Notes: generated by a model not told the origin, from the sequence alone. A DNA stretch of 64,000 nucleotides from Sphaerulina vaccinii (GCA_022570795.1 JAKUDP010000008.1:2071713-2135712), one strand, 5' to 3'; shown: positions 33,174-43,175, counted from the stretch's first letter. Program-made: numbers and translations.

Positions 33174-34463
33174 ATGCTCACCACGACTGCAGCCACACCT
33201 TGGCGTCCTTGCTTGATCTTCACAATTATCCTAACAGCAATGCTACTCATATTCGCCACCCTGGCTAGTTTTGCTAGACCATCCCTGGGATTCCCGACTA
33301 CACCTTCACTTACGTACCAAGGATCTGAAGATACAAATTCGCTCGCTTCACTTGCGCTCCAAAAGGTGCTAGAAGATGCCAGACCGGTATTCGGAGATCC
33401 CTCCTCAGTACAAGAAGAGGCATCAACAGCAACATGGATGAAAGCCTACCACGACGAGACCAAGATCGTCCATATGAACTTGCCCGGAACACATGATGCC
33501 GCAACATGGAACTACAGCCAAACCACCCAAGATACTGAGAAGTACATCAACGATCTCGCCAACATAAGTGCAACGATCTCTCCACCAGCCTACTACAAAT
33601 GCCAGATTCGCTCTCTCACCCAGATGCTCAATGCTGGCATTCGAGTCTTTGACCTGCGATACGCTTTCGATGTAACGCGCTCAACACTAGTCTTCTGGCA
33701 CGGCGATGCTCTCCAGTCCGAAACAGCCACGGTCGAAGATGTCCTCTACGCATTCTACGCCTGGCTAGATCAACATCCTAGCGAAGCTCTCTTTCTCTCC
33801 TTCCAGCACGAGTACGGAGACAACGACGCTCCAACCCAGATGGCGCTGTACCAAACCTTGACCTCTCCTGCTGCGAAACAATACATCGTCCAAACCCACG
33901 GCGCCCTCGACACTCTAGGCTCCGCCCGTGGCAAGATCACGCTTCTCAAGCGCTTCGATCTCGACCTCCTCCCATCAACATACGAGGACAACCTCCCAGG
34001 TCTCCATTTCTCCCCTCAAAACTGGACAGACGACGGTGCCAACACGACACTCATCTATAATGCAACCTCCGGCGCAACAGCCTACATTGAAGATTACTAC
34101 TATCCTTCCACCCTGAACGGATCCTCGGCAGAAGAGAACATCCGCTGGAAGCTCAACGCCACAATAGCCCATTTCGATCGCGCAGCTGCCAATCTGCATA
34201 AGGGTAGTTTGTTTTGGGGATTTGCGAGTAGTACCAAGACGGACAATGTACCGCATTTGACGCCGGAGATTTTGGCGCTTGGAAGTGGCACGGATCTCAC
34301 GCCAAAAGGTGGTGTCAACCAACAGCTTGTGCCAGTGCTCAAGGAAATGAAGGGTAAGAGATTGGGGATTTTGATGTTTGATTTCTTTGAAGAGCCAGAG
34401 GAGTTGGTGCCGACTTTTCTAGGACTGTTGGGGCCTGATGAGGCGAGGAGATATGGGCTCTGA
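33174..34463 (+). CDS. PLC-like phosphodiesterase (PI-PLC X-domain family)
   Basis: Member of the phosphatidylinositol-specific phospholipase C X-domain superfamily; substrate in fungi unknown. Single exon, 429 aa from ATG 33174 (MLTTTAATPWRP); the frame opens 15 bases earlier but without ATG. A hydrophobic signal or anchor segment lies at 13-35. First catalytic-type His in MNLPGTHDAATW, second in VFWHGDAL, with IRVFDLRYAFD between, the normal order for this fold. Several N-glycosylation sequons (NYS, NIS, NWT, NTT, NGSS) fit a secretory location. The C-terminus LGLLGPDEARRYGL has no GPI signal. Confidence 0.85.
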   Translation: MLTTTAATPWRPCLIFTIILTAMLLIFATLASFARPSLGFPTTPSLTYQGSEDTNSLASLALQKVLEDARPVFGDPSSVQEEASTATWMKAYHDETKIVHMNLPGTHDAATWNYSQTTQDTEKYINDLANISATISPPAYYKCQIRSLTQMLNAGIRVFDLRYAFDVTRSTLVFWHGDALQSETATVEDVLYAFYAWLDQHPSEALFLSFQHEYGDNDAPTQMALYQTLTSPAAKQYIVQTHGALDTLGSARGKITLLKRFDLDLLPSTYEDNLPGLHFSPQNWTDDGANTTLIYNATSGATAYIEDYYYPSTLNGSSAEENIRWKLNATIAHFDRAAANLHKGSLFWGFASSTKTDNVPHLTPEILALGSGTDLTPKGGVNQQLVPVLKEMKGKRLGILMFDFFEEPEELVPTFLGLLGPDEARRYGL

Positions 34464-34900
34464 GAATAGAATGCAAATTTGAAAGTTTTATGCACGAGCT
34501 GCCGCATCGATTATGCCAAAGTGGTCTCTCATCAACCTTTACAGCGCAATACGAAAGTCGCTGGCCAATTGTCCTTCCCCGAGCCAGCCACGAGTCCTGG
34601 TGTTTGTTGTATCTGCAATACCCTCGCGCCATCGAGCGTTATCTTGCGGCATTACGCCCACTGAGTTATCTCGGACAGGGCTACGAGGCTGCTCATGATC
34701 CTGGTGGTGGTTGTAGAGAACTGTACTGAGAGTCGATATCGGAAAAGGGTACATTGCGTATATAGCTGCATAATGTGGATACTGTCACGCACCGGTAGTC
34801 CTTGAGGCAGCTCTACTGCACCAGGAAATGGGTTGAGTGCTGGCATCGAGCCAACACGACCCTGCTGCAGTGCCGCACCGCGCGCTGCTTTGCCGCACAC
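34464..34900. other. Convergent intergenic region
   Basis: 3' flanks of the PLC-like gene and the next minus-strand gene. Nothing else seen. Confidence 0.4.
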
Positions 34901-35740
34901 TCAAAGCACTGTTGTAGGAATCATGCTAAGTCGATTCAAATTTCGTGCGAGATCGTCTTGATCGCGCGGTGAACGATAGCTCCGCGAAAGGATGGAGTTG
35001 ATCCACGCGTCCACGTTGCTCGTTCGCGGGCCTCTGGAGGAGCGCATGGTGTGTATGAGATCCCGATCCGGGTAGATCCTGTCCTGGTCCTCCTTCCTCA
35101 CAACTCGTTTCAACATCTTCAATCTACAAGACTTGCAAAAATCCTGGCTCTCTTGGGGTTCATACCATTTCGCAAAGGCTCTCAGTACCTCGAGCAGATC
35201 CTGACCTGTTCTATCTTGCGGAGCTCGAGCACTGGCTGATGCGACTAGATCGCATGAGCACTGGCTGCTCCATTGTAATGGCTTGTAGGTTACGTCCTTC
35301 CAGAACCTGCTCGCCGCCACTGAGACGACACCTTGCTCTGAGAGTTGACAGGCTAAGATCCAATGACCGCGGTTGAACAGATTTATCATGAGCCGCACCG
35401 AGCTAAGAAGCTTGAGACGTTCAAATCCAAGCCGTGTAGAGTACGTACTGAGTAACCCCGGGAGTTCCAGGCAATGGTAAGGCGCGTCTACCTGGAGTAT
35501 GTTGTTGCTATAATACATCGCGAGGGCTTCCTGTCGGATTCCCATGCTTGTGGCGAGTATCGACGGCTCTTGCGGTATAGGGATGGTCCATTTGTAGGAC
35601 GCTTGAGAAGCTCTCACCTCTTCTCTGCGTACAATGACATGGATACGGTGGTTTTCAACGAGGCAGAGTTGGTAGATCTGATTGCGCAGTTCAGCAGGTA
35701 GTTTGAACCAGTGGCATTTCGAGTTCGACGCGTCCGGCAT
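34901..35740 (-). CDS. 2EXR-like (F-box-like) hypothetical protein
   Basis: Single exon, 279 aa, from the first in-frame ATG (35740, MPDASNSKCHWFKLP). Motif pair FKLPAELRNQIYQLCLV and, later, ILATSMGIRQEALAMYYSNN, as in fungal 2EXR proteins. A Cys cluster lies in the second half (WSSQCSCDLVA, FCKSCRLKML). The frame stays open upstream of the start without an ATG. Function unknown. Third member of this family in the window. Confidence 0.75.
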   Translation of the reverse strand: MPDASNSKCHWFKLPAELRNQIYQLCLVENHRIHVIVRREEVRASQASYKWTIPIPQEPSILATSMGIRQEALAMYYSNNILQVDAPYHCLELPGLLSTYSTRLGFERLKLLSSVRLMINLFNRGHWILACQLSEQGVVSVAASRFWKDVTYKPLQWSSQCSCDLVASASARAPQDRTGQDLLEVLRAFAKWYEPQESQDFCKSCRLKMLKRVVRKEDQDRIYPDRDLIHTMRSSRGPRTSNVDAWINSILSRSYRSPRDQDDLARNLNRLSMIPTTVL

Positions 35741-36396
35741 GCTCTGTCTTGGTCGCGCCTGCAAGGTTGGCTGTTGATGCTCAAGAGGTGTAATTCTGCG
35801 ATTTCGACAAACGTCGTCTGAGGTGAGAGCGTAGAAGGACACCAGTCTCGAATGCGAATTCTGCGACCGGTGTACCAGCTGTCGACTGTCAAGCAAAGTT
35901 CGAAGATTGCCTTGGTCTGCTGTGGGGCGTATCCATCAAAAAGGTTGAAGTGTATGCGGACTGGAGCCTGTTGATCTTGTGCTACTCCATCGTGTCAGTT
36001 AGTCTCGCGCGTTGCTTCTTCTCCTAGGCGAGAAGTAGCAGTGCTTCAGTATAGCCAGAATAATGTCAACTTCGAGTCTCGAGTCGTCCTTCTCCGTTCC
36101 TCCACCGAGTGTCCAACCTTCAGCGCCATCCCTACCTTATCTTCCAACCTGCTTCCAGCATCGAGAGGCGTATCATTGCGACATGCGAGGCTAGCCGGCA
36201 CTTCTGCACAGCAGGTGTGGGATGACAGAAGAAGCCTGTCCTGTCGAACGAAAAGTAGGAAGTGTTCCTGATAAGCAGGGTTCAAACGTGCAGGGTTCTG
36301 ATCAACGGTCGATCGCGGAGGCACCACGCATCCCATCGATGTGGCTCGCAATAACAAAGGCAATATTCCGTATTACCTGATTCGATCGTTTGAAGC
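35741..36396. promoter_or_regulatory. Divergent intergenic region
   Basis: Shared upstream DNA of the 2EXR-like gene (minus) and the SS18/SNF11-like gene (plus). No independent gene or repeat seen. Confidence 0.4.
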
Positions 36397-37301
36397 ATGG
36401 CCAGCGAATTAGCGTACGGCAGTACAGCGTATCCCTCTCTGAACCATTATCCTCACGCCTCATCATCATCAGTTGGTGGCTCACAACAAGCTTTTTCCAG
36501 CCCCGGGACGACGAACCAGTACAATCAACATGCAACGTCAGGCGGGAGCATGCAGCAGCAGCGTCAGAATGGAGGGAGTAATGGTGAGTGCAAGCCTATC
36601 TCCATCGCTGCTTCCCCAGCTTCACTTCACCTTCGTCAAGAGACAGCCTTCCCTGCATTCGCCAAGAAGGCGCAAACGCCATAGAATGAAGCATAAGCGT
36701 AATGCATGGCTAACGACGGATCAACCATGCAGCCTTCCAGTTCACATCCGGACCACCGCCCTCGAGACTGGCTCAGCAGCAACATTTCATAAGAGATAAC
36801 GCAACACCGCCCAAACAATACCCAATGGCAGCGCCTCCGCTCCCAAACACTCCCAACAGTCAGGCTGCTGGACAGTCACCTGGAACACCTCAATCCCCAG
36901 GCGCGCAAAGCAGAGAACAGCAACGATACGATCTACTCCTCGACATCAACACTGAACTGCTGCTCGAGACGAATCGGCTGCAGAAGGAGGACAAAGGCGG
37001 ACACATAAGCCCACAGCAGGTCCAGCAGGCAAGAAGTGAAGGGAAACCAGATCGCATGGCCTCGGAGGAGTACATACAATGTCTGCGGCGGTCACAGGCC
37101 AACCTCGCATATCTGATGCCCAAGGCACAGTCTGGAGATGTCTCCAAAGCACCACCCGGGCCTGCGCACATGACTCATCCGCCCCACATGCCGCAGCTGG
37201 AGGAGAAGTATAAGAGATTACGAGATTTGTTTCCAGGGTGGCAGGGCTTGGATAGTAGGGCAGGACCGAGTACCGGTCAGAATGGTATGACATCTGCGTA
37301 G
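36397..37301 (+). CDS. SS18/SNF11-like chromatin-remodeller subunit (probable)
   Basis: Exons 36397-36583 and 36733-37301 with a 149-nt intron; 251 aa. The N-terminal half is Gln/Ser/Pro-rich and disordered. The conserved block is RYDLLLDINTELLLETNRLQ, then SEEYIQCLRRSQANLAYLMP, which fits the short helical SSXT/SNF11 domain that tethers these proteins to the SWI/SNF ATPase. The family assignment rests on this one helix pair and is moderate; a Mediator-type Gln-rich protein is the main alternative. The splice join (AFQFTSGPPPSRLAQQQ) keeps frame and continues the low-complexity style on both sides. Confidence 0.6.
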
Positions 37302-37515
37302 TCAGGTTGTCTGGAAAGTAGTCAGTATGTATCATATCTCCGTCAGATGAGGCTTTCAGTGCCAGCAGCATAGAGTAACACAGGGTGGCTTGGTAATTGC
37401 TGAATTTCAGAGAACAATGCCTGTCTGTCTGGGTATCTCTCGCTCAATTGATAGTCTCGCACGCCATTGTGCCTCGCTATGCCTGCTGTTTCTCTGAAAG
37501 TGTCTCTGATACCGC

Positions 37516-38154
37516 TTAATCCTTCTTCAGGTACTTGGGGTCGAACTTGGCGCCGCAGTCCTTGATCAGCTCGGCGAGACGCTGAGAGTAGTGCTCCTCG
37601 ATAGACTTCTCTGGCTGGTACTTGTTCATGTCGTCGGCATACTGGACCAGCTTGGCCAAGCCGATGCGGACGCTGTTCTCTGCATCCTCTCCCCAGAAAC
37701 TGTGCTCTGGGACGTACTCTGAGGCGGCGGAGTCCTCAGATTCGAGCGGAGAAGAAGCGCCTAAATTGGGGTCAGTGTCTCTGGAAACGCGATTAGGGGT
37801 TTCGAATGCACGTACCGTCGTCTGTGAGCGTGGTCAGACGGCTGGAAACGGAGAGATGGCGCAATTTGGAGCCAATGTGCTGGAATACAAGCTGTTCGGC
37901 GTGGGGAGGGGCGTCGCCTGCCTCAGTGTTGGCGCGAGTGGCCGGGTGGCCGTCTGGGAGGTTGATAGGAGCGGAAGTCTCCGTGCCGGCGTCAGAGAAG
38001 GCGGAAGAGAAGAGAATTGACGACATCGTGGTAGCAGGCGTGAATGTCTTCTTCTTTGGGCTGTCAGAGGCTGTATAGACGCGTCAGTGAGGTTTATAGG
38101 GGTTAGGAGAGTGAAATGAGGCTTACCGCCACTGGATTTGGACTGGTTGGACAT
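37516..38154 (-). CDS. Conserved hypothetical protein with partial duplicate nearby
   Basis: Three exons: 38154-38127, 38070-37816 and 37760-37516; 175 aa. N-terminus MSNQSKSSGASDSPKKKTFT (Ser/Lys-rich, possible nuclear signal), then an Ala/Pro linker, then a folded-looking C-terminal half (EYVPEHSFWGEDAENSVRIG, LVQYADDMNKYQPEKSIEEH, LIKDCGAKFDPKYLKKD). Both introns (56 and 55 nt) have consensus GTAAGC or GTACGT donors. No family recognised. A decayed copy of exon 2's first part lies at 40.6-40.8 kb on the same strand, and the ~171-bp tandem array begins right behind its promoter. Confidence 0.8.
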
Positions 38155-38244
38155 TGTTGTGTGTGTGGAGAGGTTGATGTTTGTGAAGAGGTTGTTATTT
38201 GAAAGGAGGTGAGGTTTGTGATATTTGAGTCGTATGACCAAAAA

Positions 38245-39935
38245 GCGCGCTAATAAACTCTATTGTTGTTACGGCAGGCACGTCGTTGTCTCCAACGTCG
38301 ACTTGGCCACCAAGCTGCCAGAGCTCCAGACGCGACGTAGAGAAGTCTGAGCGAAGATTCAGAGACACTTTCGCGAAATGGAAGGACATAGTCGGAAAAA
38401 AGCCCTTTAGGAGAAAGTATCTCTGAAAGACCGACTCCAGTCAATCGCGCTCTGAATCTGACGTCGCTGCCATAGCTCCTCTATTGCTTGGAGAGACGGA
38501 TTGGCAAACCGACCGAGATTTCTCTAAGTCCACGCGGTGAAATAGAGTCTCATTCGACATAGCCGAAAAGGAGTCCGTCAGGAGCGAGTATCTCTGAAAG
38601 GCCATTTCCCGGCCAATCGCGCTCTGAATCTGACGTCGCTGCCATAGCTTTCCGATTTCCTGGAGAGATGGAGTGCCAGATCGACTGGGATTTTCTCTAA
38701 GTCCACGCAGTGAGATTGAGTCTCATTTGACATGGTCGAAAAAAGCCCCTTGGGGCAAGTGTCTCTGACAGCACAATTCCCTAGCAATCGCGTTCTGAAT
38801 CTGACGTCGCTGACATAGCTTCTGATCGCCGGGAGAGATGGGGTGACAAATCAACCAGGATTTCACTAAGTCCACCAAGTGCAATTGAGCATAGTTGGGA
38901 CATAGTTAAAAAGGACCTCGAAGAGCGAGCATCTCCGAAATCACATCTTCCTAACGATCGCGCTGTGAATCTCACGTCGCTGCCACAGCTTCTAATCGCC
39001 GGGAGAAGCGGTAATAGCAAATCGACCAAGATCTTACTAAGTCCCTAAGGTGAGATTGAGCATCGTTGTGACATAGCCAAAGAAGCACCTTTAGGAGTAA
39101 GCATCTCTGAAAGCCCATTTTCCTACTAATCGCGCTATGAATCTGCCGTCAATGCTATAGCTTCTGATCGTCGGGAGGGATGGACTGGTAAGCCGACCTT
39201 TCACTAAGTCTACCGGGGTAGAATCGAGCACCATTTGGATATAACGAAATCCGTAGCGAGTTGCCTCTCCGCTGCCCATAAGAGCTACCAGGCCACTCCG
39301 CTACCAGCCGTGGTGCGCTCTCGAACGGACAGGTCGTCCAAAGATACTTGCTCCTGGAGGACTTTCTTTCGGCTAAATCAACAGAGTGAAATGGAGTCTC
39401 ATCGTCACATAGCCGAAGATCTGCGCTAGGGAGCAAGCATCCCTGAACGCTCGATTTGTTCGAAGTCCTACCACATCTGTCGTCGTGACGGCGGCGTCGT
39501 CGTCGATAGCAGGAGAAGAAATGACAATTCGACCAGGATTTCACTAAGTCAACGAGGTGGAATCAAGTCCCGTTGTGACACAGTCGAATATCTATGCTCA
39601 AGGCGCAAGTATCTCTGAAAGCTTGGTTTGTTCGGAATCGCACTACGTCTGCGATCGAGGCGGCGAGGTCGTTGTCGATGGCAGGAGAAGGACTGGCAAG
39701 TCGACCAAAATCCCACTAAGTCCACGAGGTAGATTGAGTACCATTATGACATAGCCAGAAGACGCCCTCAAGCGGCAAGCGTCTCTAGATGAACAATATT
39801 TGTGAATCACACTACGTCTACGATCGAGGCGGCGAGGTCAATCTCGTTGGCAGCGGAGAGGGACAAGCAGATCGATTAGCATACCGCTATCTCAATGAGG
39901 TGTAATCGAGGAACACTTTGGCATTTCATAGCGCA
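38245..39935. repeat. Tandem array, ~171-bp unit, about nine to ten diverged copies
   Basis: The marker ACGTCGCTGC (or a close variant) recurs at 38461, 38633, 38804, 38974 and 39146 (spacings 172, 171, 170, 172), then in decayed form near 39481. A second marker, CGATCGAGGC, follows at 39652 and 39821 (spacing 169). A further marker, CTAAGTCCAC with variants, recurs nine times from about 38525 to 39890 at the same spacing. Copies have drifted by many substitutions but few indels. Copies are more alike at the left end (38440-39030) than at the right. A partial extra unit lies at about 40245-40345. The minus strand is partly open across several units, but each unit also carries stops, so I treat it as a satellite rather than a gene. 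Confidence 0.85.
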
Positions 39936-40445
39936 GGCACGTCGTTCCCCAATGCTGGTGTAAGTTCCAAGCCACCGAAAATTTACACCAAGCGCACAGA
40001 AAGGCCCGGGTGAGAGAAGAGAGAACGTTGCAGGTTCTTATCATCCCCTCCAGTGTGCCTGCCTGCTTTTCTAGGGCATCGGCCATCCTAGGAGTCGTGG
40101 TCTTGTCGCGAGCCTCCTTCTTTGTATAAGCATCTGCCTTTCGCTTCCTCTCCTCCGAGGCAGCGTGCTTTGCAGGCAAGTTGCGCAGCATAGACGGATC
40201 TAGGTCCTTGTCTGTATCGGATTCGGCTCCTTTCGAATTGGACGATATAGCCGGAAGAAGGGCTTTGTGAAGCAAGTGTCTCTGAGCGGTTGATTTTATA
40301 GGGTCGCATTACGATTGCAACATCGAGGGCCTGGATGACACTTATACCTTGAGAGGCAATCCAGATCTTCCTCTGATGCTGATGTAAAGTCCACGCTGTC
40401 AAACCTCCAGACAAGACACAGAGAGGCCCGAGCGAGCAATCAGAG
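39935..40445. repeat. Array-edge duplications
   Basis: The segment starting GCGCAGGCACGTCGTTC (about 39930) resembles the array's left edge (GGCAGGCACGTCGTTG at about 38274). A related stretch recurs at about 39950-40010 and 40372-40435 (GCTGATGTAAAGTCCA-like text followed by AGAGGCCCG). Copies are imperfect and in the same orientation. No gene is supported between them. Confidence 0.5.
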
Positions 40446-40529
40446 AAGCTTGCGCGGAGTTGGGAACATTATGCACATGGTCTGAACCGAACAGGCGCAG
40501 CAGCAAGCCTTTGTGCTCCAGATGCAGAG

Positions 40530-40838
40530 TCAGCAACGTGAACAAACCGAGAGGTTGCAATAAGTCTTGCAGCAGCAAGCCCAGCACCCAACACCCATCG
40601 CCTGACGTTCCAGATCCTCGTAAGTCATGCGCTCAGCGAAGCTGGCGGAGAAGAGGGTCAAAGACATGGTGCTTGGCGACGTGAAAGTCTTCTTCTTTGG
40701 ACTGCTGGGAAGACATGGTGGTTGGCGACGCGAAAGTCTGCTTTCCTGGGCTGTTGGAGAGGCGCACTCTGTTGGAGAGGCGCACTCTGTTGCCCGCTTT
40801 CGCGACTTATCGCAAGTTAGCATGCCCTCGCGTGACAC
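40530..40838 (-). pseudogene. Decayed partial copy of the 37.5-38.2 kb gene
   Basis: The minus-strand frame contains SSPKKKTFTSPSTMSLTLFS, closely matching SDSPKKKTFTPATTMSSILF of the intact neighbour 2.6 kb to the left on the same strand. Similarity then ends in unrelated sequence. Upstream, a 49-bp segment is tandemly duplicated (starts 40663 and 40712) and an 18-bp string (starts 40752 and 40770) is repeated twice, breaking the frame relation. No start or exon structure like the parent gene survives. Read as a truncated duplicate, not a working gene. Confidence 0.6.
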
Positions 40839-41467
40839 TTGCTAAATTGCTGCTACCTTTGCCATTAGCTGCTCTAAGCATCCGAAGCTGGAGAGCTGCA
40901 GTGCAGGGGATATCTGTAATCGACAACTCTGTCGCCCGTCCGACAGGAGGTCTTAGAAGACCAGCGGCAACTTCAGCGCGATGATGTTGGTGGGCTTCCA
41001 GAGAATTGCTGTCTAACCAGCGAAAGCTACTTGGGTAGCAAAACGGGCTTCTTGGGCAGCGACATGAACCGCTCCAGCAGCGACAGTTGCTGCTCCATAC
41101 GGCACGGTTCGCGGCTATCAGCCGACACTCGTTGCTTTACTTGCGTTCAGCATGAGTCCAGCAATTAGCGGTGGCCGCTGCAAGACATGACACCTCCCCT
41201 TTTGATTCCGCTCCCGCACTTGCTGGTCTTCGTGTTCCAGAGACCGTTCTTCTGCCGTGCTCTGGCCACGGACCACGGGTACTGTTTCCTCTGTTCCATA
41301 TATTATATGGTACTAGGGGACATCAACTCGAGGAGAATGTGGCGCACTGCATGAGTGAGCCGCGTTGCATAGCTGGGAGTGCTGGGCTCTTATGGAAGTG
41401 TAGATGTCCGGTACATTTCAAACAGAGTAGGCCAAGGATGAGTTGTGACATACACTTGCTGATGACC
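40839..41467. other. Intergenic, no feature seen
   Basis: Frames short and unconvincing. It lies between the gene relic and the TIR element and contains the left copy of the 10-bp target-site duplication at its end. Confidence 0.4.
41458..41467. repeat. Target-site duplication, left copy
   Basis: GCTGATGACC directly abuts the left TIR end; an identical 10-mer abuts the right end at 41885-41894. Confidence 0.75.
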
Positions 41468-41884
41468 AGTGAAGGCAGTTCAATCAATCGATTGAAGTGG
41501 TTGAATTGAATTGAGCATCAACCACCAATTCATCCGCGGATATAATTGGTTGCAACTCCTTCAATCTATACGAGGATTGATCGATGATGGCACCGGTTGA
41601 CAATAAACCGGTCTTGGCACCTCCGAAGACGCTTCGGAAGTGAAGAACACGTCGTAATTTCCTCCTAGCTGCCGCTATTGTTTCGAAAACCGACATTTCG
41701 ATCGACTGCAGGCCTAAGACTAGCTAGATGTAAGACTCCTTTCGCCTTTCCTATATAGTCTAGGAGTGGTCCCGATCAATCAATCCAATCAATAAATTGG
41801 AGAAAAGGTTCTGAGTTGCAACCGTACCTTTCAATCAACCAACAATAGTGCTGTGGAGGTTGGATTGAATTGAATGCCTTCACT
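41468..41884. mobile_element. Non-autonomous TIR DNA transposon (MITE-like, MULE-type TSD)
   Basis: 417 bp. The left end starts AGTGAAGGCAGTTCAATCAA; the right end reversed starts AGTGAAGGCATTCAATTCAA, i.e. matching terminal inverted repeats with one indel and one substitution early on. Weaker inverted similarity extends roughly 100 bp further inward (shared GGTTGCAACT and GGATTGAT blocks). Immediate flanks carry the same 10-mer GCTGATGACC (41458-41467 and 41885-41894), a target-site duplication; 9-11 bp duplications are typical of Mutator-like elements. No transposase frame. Inside are two short perfect hairpins (ACCGGTT with AACCGGT; TCCGAAG with CTTCGGA). Confidence 0.8.
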
Positions 41885-41894
41885 GCTGATGACC
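41885..41894. repeat. Target-site duplication, right copy
   Basis: GCTGATGACC, identical to the left copy and directly following the right TIR end. Confidence 0.75.
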
Positions 41895-42347
41895 TTAAAC
41901 ACGCAGCGGCTCCGAGTTCGTGACCAGAGAGACTTGCAGCTCTACAGTGGATCTGACATATGATAGCAGCATGAGCCTCCATCTAATGCGTGATGACAAT
42001 GAAGTCGGTGGCTCGGAGCTCAGTGCAAGGGCAGTACGTGCTATATGTGTCGAGCTGCAAAGGCTGCAGACAGCAGGAACAATCGCAGCATGAATGTTTT
42101 GCTGCAATCGTTCCTGCTGTCTGTACCCTTCAAAGCTGGGAATCTATCGCACATGCGGCTAGTCGTGAGCTGTGATGTGGCTCACCCGCTGAAGGGTTTG
42201 ACGACACTGAGCTTTGCGCAGCTCGTGTCATTTCGATGTATCTCTAAAGGCTGGGCATCGCAAGGTCATGGCGAGAGATGGGCATCGCATGTCCTCGCGA
42301 AATGGTCTTCCCGGAGTGTGTATGTGACGTCTAGTCGATTGCCGTCC
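41895..42347. other. Intergenic with hairpin
   Basis: No coding sequence supported. Holds the hairpin described separately and the 3' flank of the PQ-loop gene. Confidence 0.4.
42067..42123. repeat. Long near-perfect hairpin
   Basis: A 24-base arm (42067-42090, starting CAGACAGCAGGAAC) pairs with 42100-42123 (ending GTTCCTGCTGTCTG) around a 9-base loop. By eye two positions mismatch (one G-U capable). Located 170 bp right of the TIR element, outside any gene. Could be a transposon relic, a structured RNA or a palindromic junction. Confidence 0.75.
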
Positions 42348-43175
42348 TCAAGCCTCTGAGCTTGTTGCCAGGTTGCGTGCTCGAAGCTCTACGTCTGATG
42401 AAGGTGTCCGAAAGACAGATGTGGATGAAGGCAAGTCATGTATCATGACTGCATTTGTGTCTGCATGACCTGTACGTTGATCATCCTCAATAACATTCTC
42501 CCGTCTCTTCATCTTCTTCTGCTTAATCCAGGGCACAAGATTATAGTACCCTCCAGCAGCAAAGATCCCAGTCCACAGCGCCAGCTCAACTCCATAGATC
42601 ACCAGCGCCAGAACATCCAGATGTCGTTCAAACACAACAGAGATGATCGAGACCAGATCTCCCAGCGCATCAATGCCCACGAAGACGAAGGATATCCCTC
42701 TCACTGTCCGATGCACGTAGATATCCCAGTAGTGTCTTAGCACACCTAACGCTAATAACAGTGCAGCTAGCACTGCCATCAGCGTAATAGGCCACTCTAC
42801 ACCTCTCTCAATTCCATGTCTAAGTGCATAGATAAGTCCCACTTCTACTCCTCCCATCAAAGCTGCGACAGGTACGACAACAGCCAGACTCTTCCATACG
42901 CTCCAATGATGTTCATAGTAGAAGCATTGTATCCAAGTTACTAGAGATAGTACGCTCAATATCTGAGGCTGTATCTGTAGGGCTATGTTCAAGCCTTTTG
43001 TAATGTTGTAGATTCCTAGAGGCACTCCTGCCCATGCCCAGAGCATCATCATGGTGGGTTGGAGTCCTGTGGCATTGTGGCGGCGGTAGTTGAGATAGAT
43101 TTGTGGGAGGAGTTGGATGGACCAGAAGAGGGCGCCAAGGGTTCCGAAGATGTTTGATAGAGCTGGATTGTCCAT
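42348..43175 (-). CDS. PQ-loop repeat membrane protein
   Basis: Seven-helix transporter-type protein; relatives are vacuolar/lysosomal exporters of cationic amino acids or cystine, so a vacuolar location is likely but inferred. Single exon, 275 aa. First PQ loop FWSIQLLPQIYLNYRRHN at about 18-35. Further hydrophobic helices follow, and a second, diverged loop region is RTVRGISFVFVGIDALGDLV. The C-terminal 50 residues are polar and charged (KQKKMKRRENVIEDD). The second loop lacks a plain PQ pair, as in several family members. The start ATG 43175 precedes the first helix. Confidence 0.85.
   Translation of the reverse strand: MDNPALSNIFGTLGALFWSIQLLPQIYLNYRRHNATGLQPTMMMLWAWAGVPLGIYNITKGLNIALQIQPQILSVLSLVTWIQCFYYEHHWSVWKSLAVVVPVAALMGGVEVGLIYALRHGIERGVEWPITLMAVLAALLLALGVLRHYWDIYVHRTVRGISFVFVGIDALGDLVSIISVVFERHLDVLALVIYGVELALWTGIFAAGGYYNLVPWIKQKKMKRRENVIEDDQRTGHADTNAVMIHDLPSSTSVFRTPSSDVELRARNLATSSEA

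Noticed and set aside
38195..39544. Protein-coding gene running through the 171-bp array
   Set aside because: Every unit carries stops or frame changes on both strands, and no splice pattern repeats with the unit.
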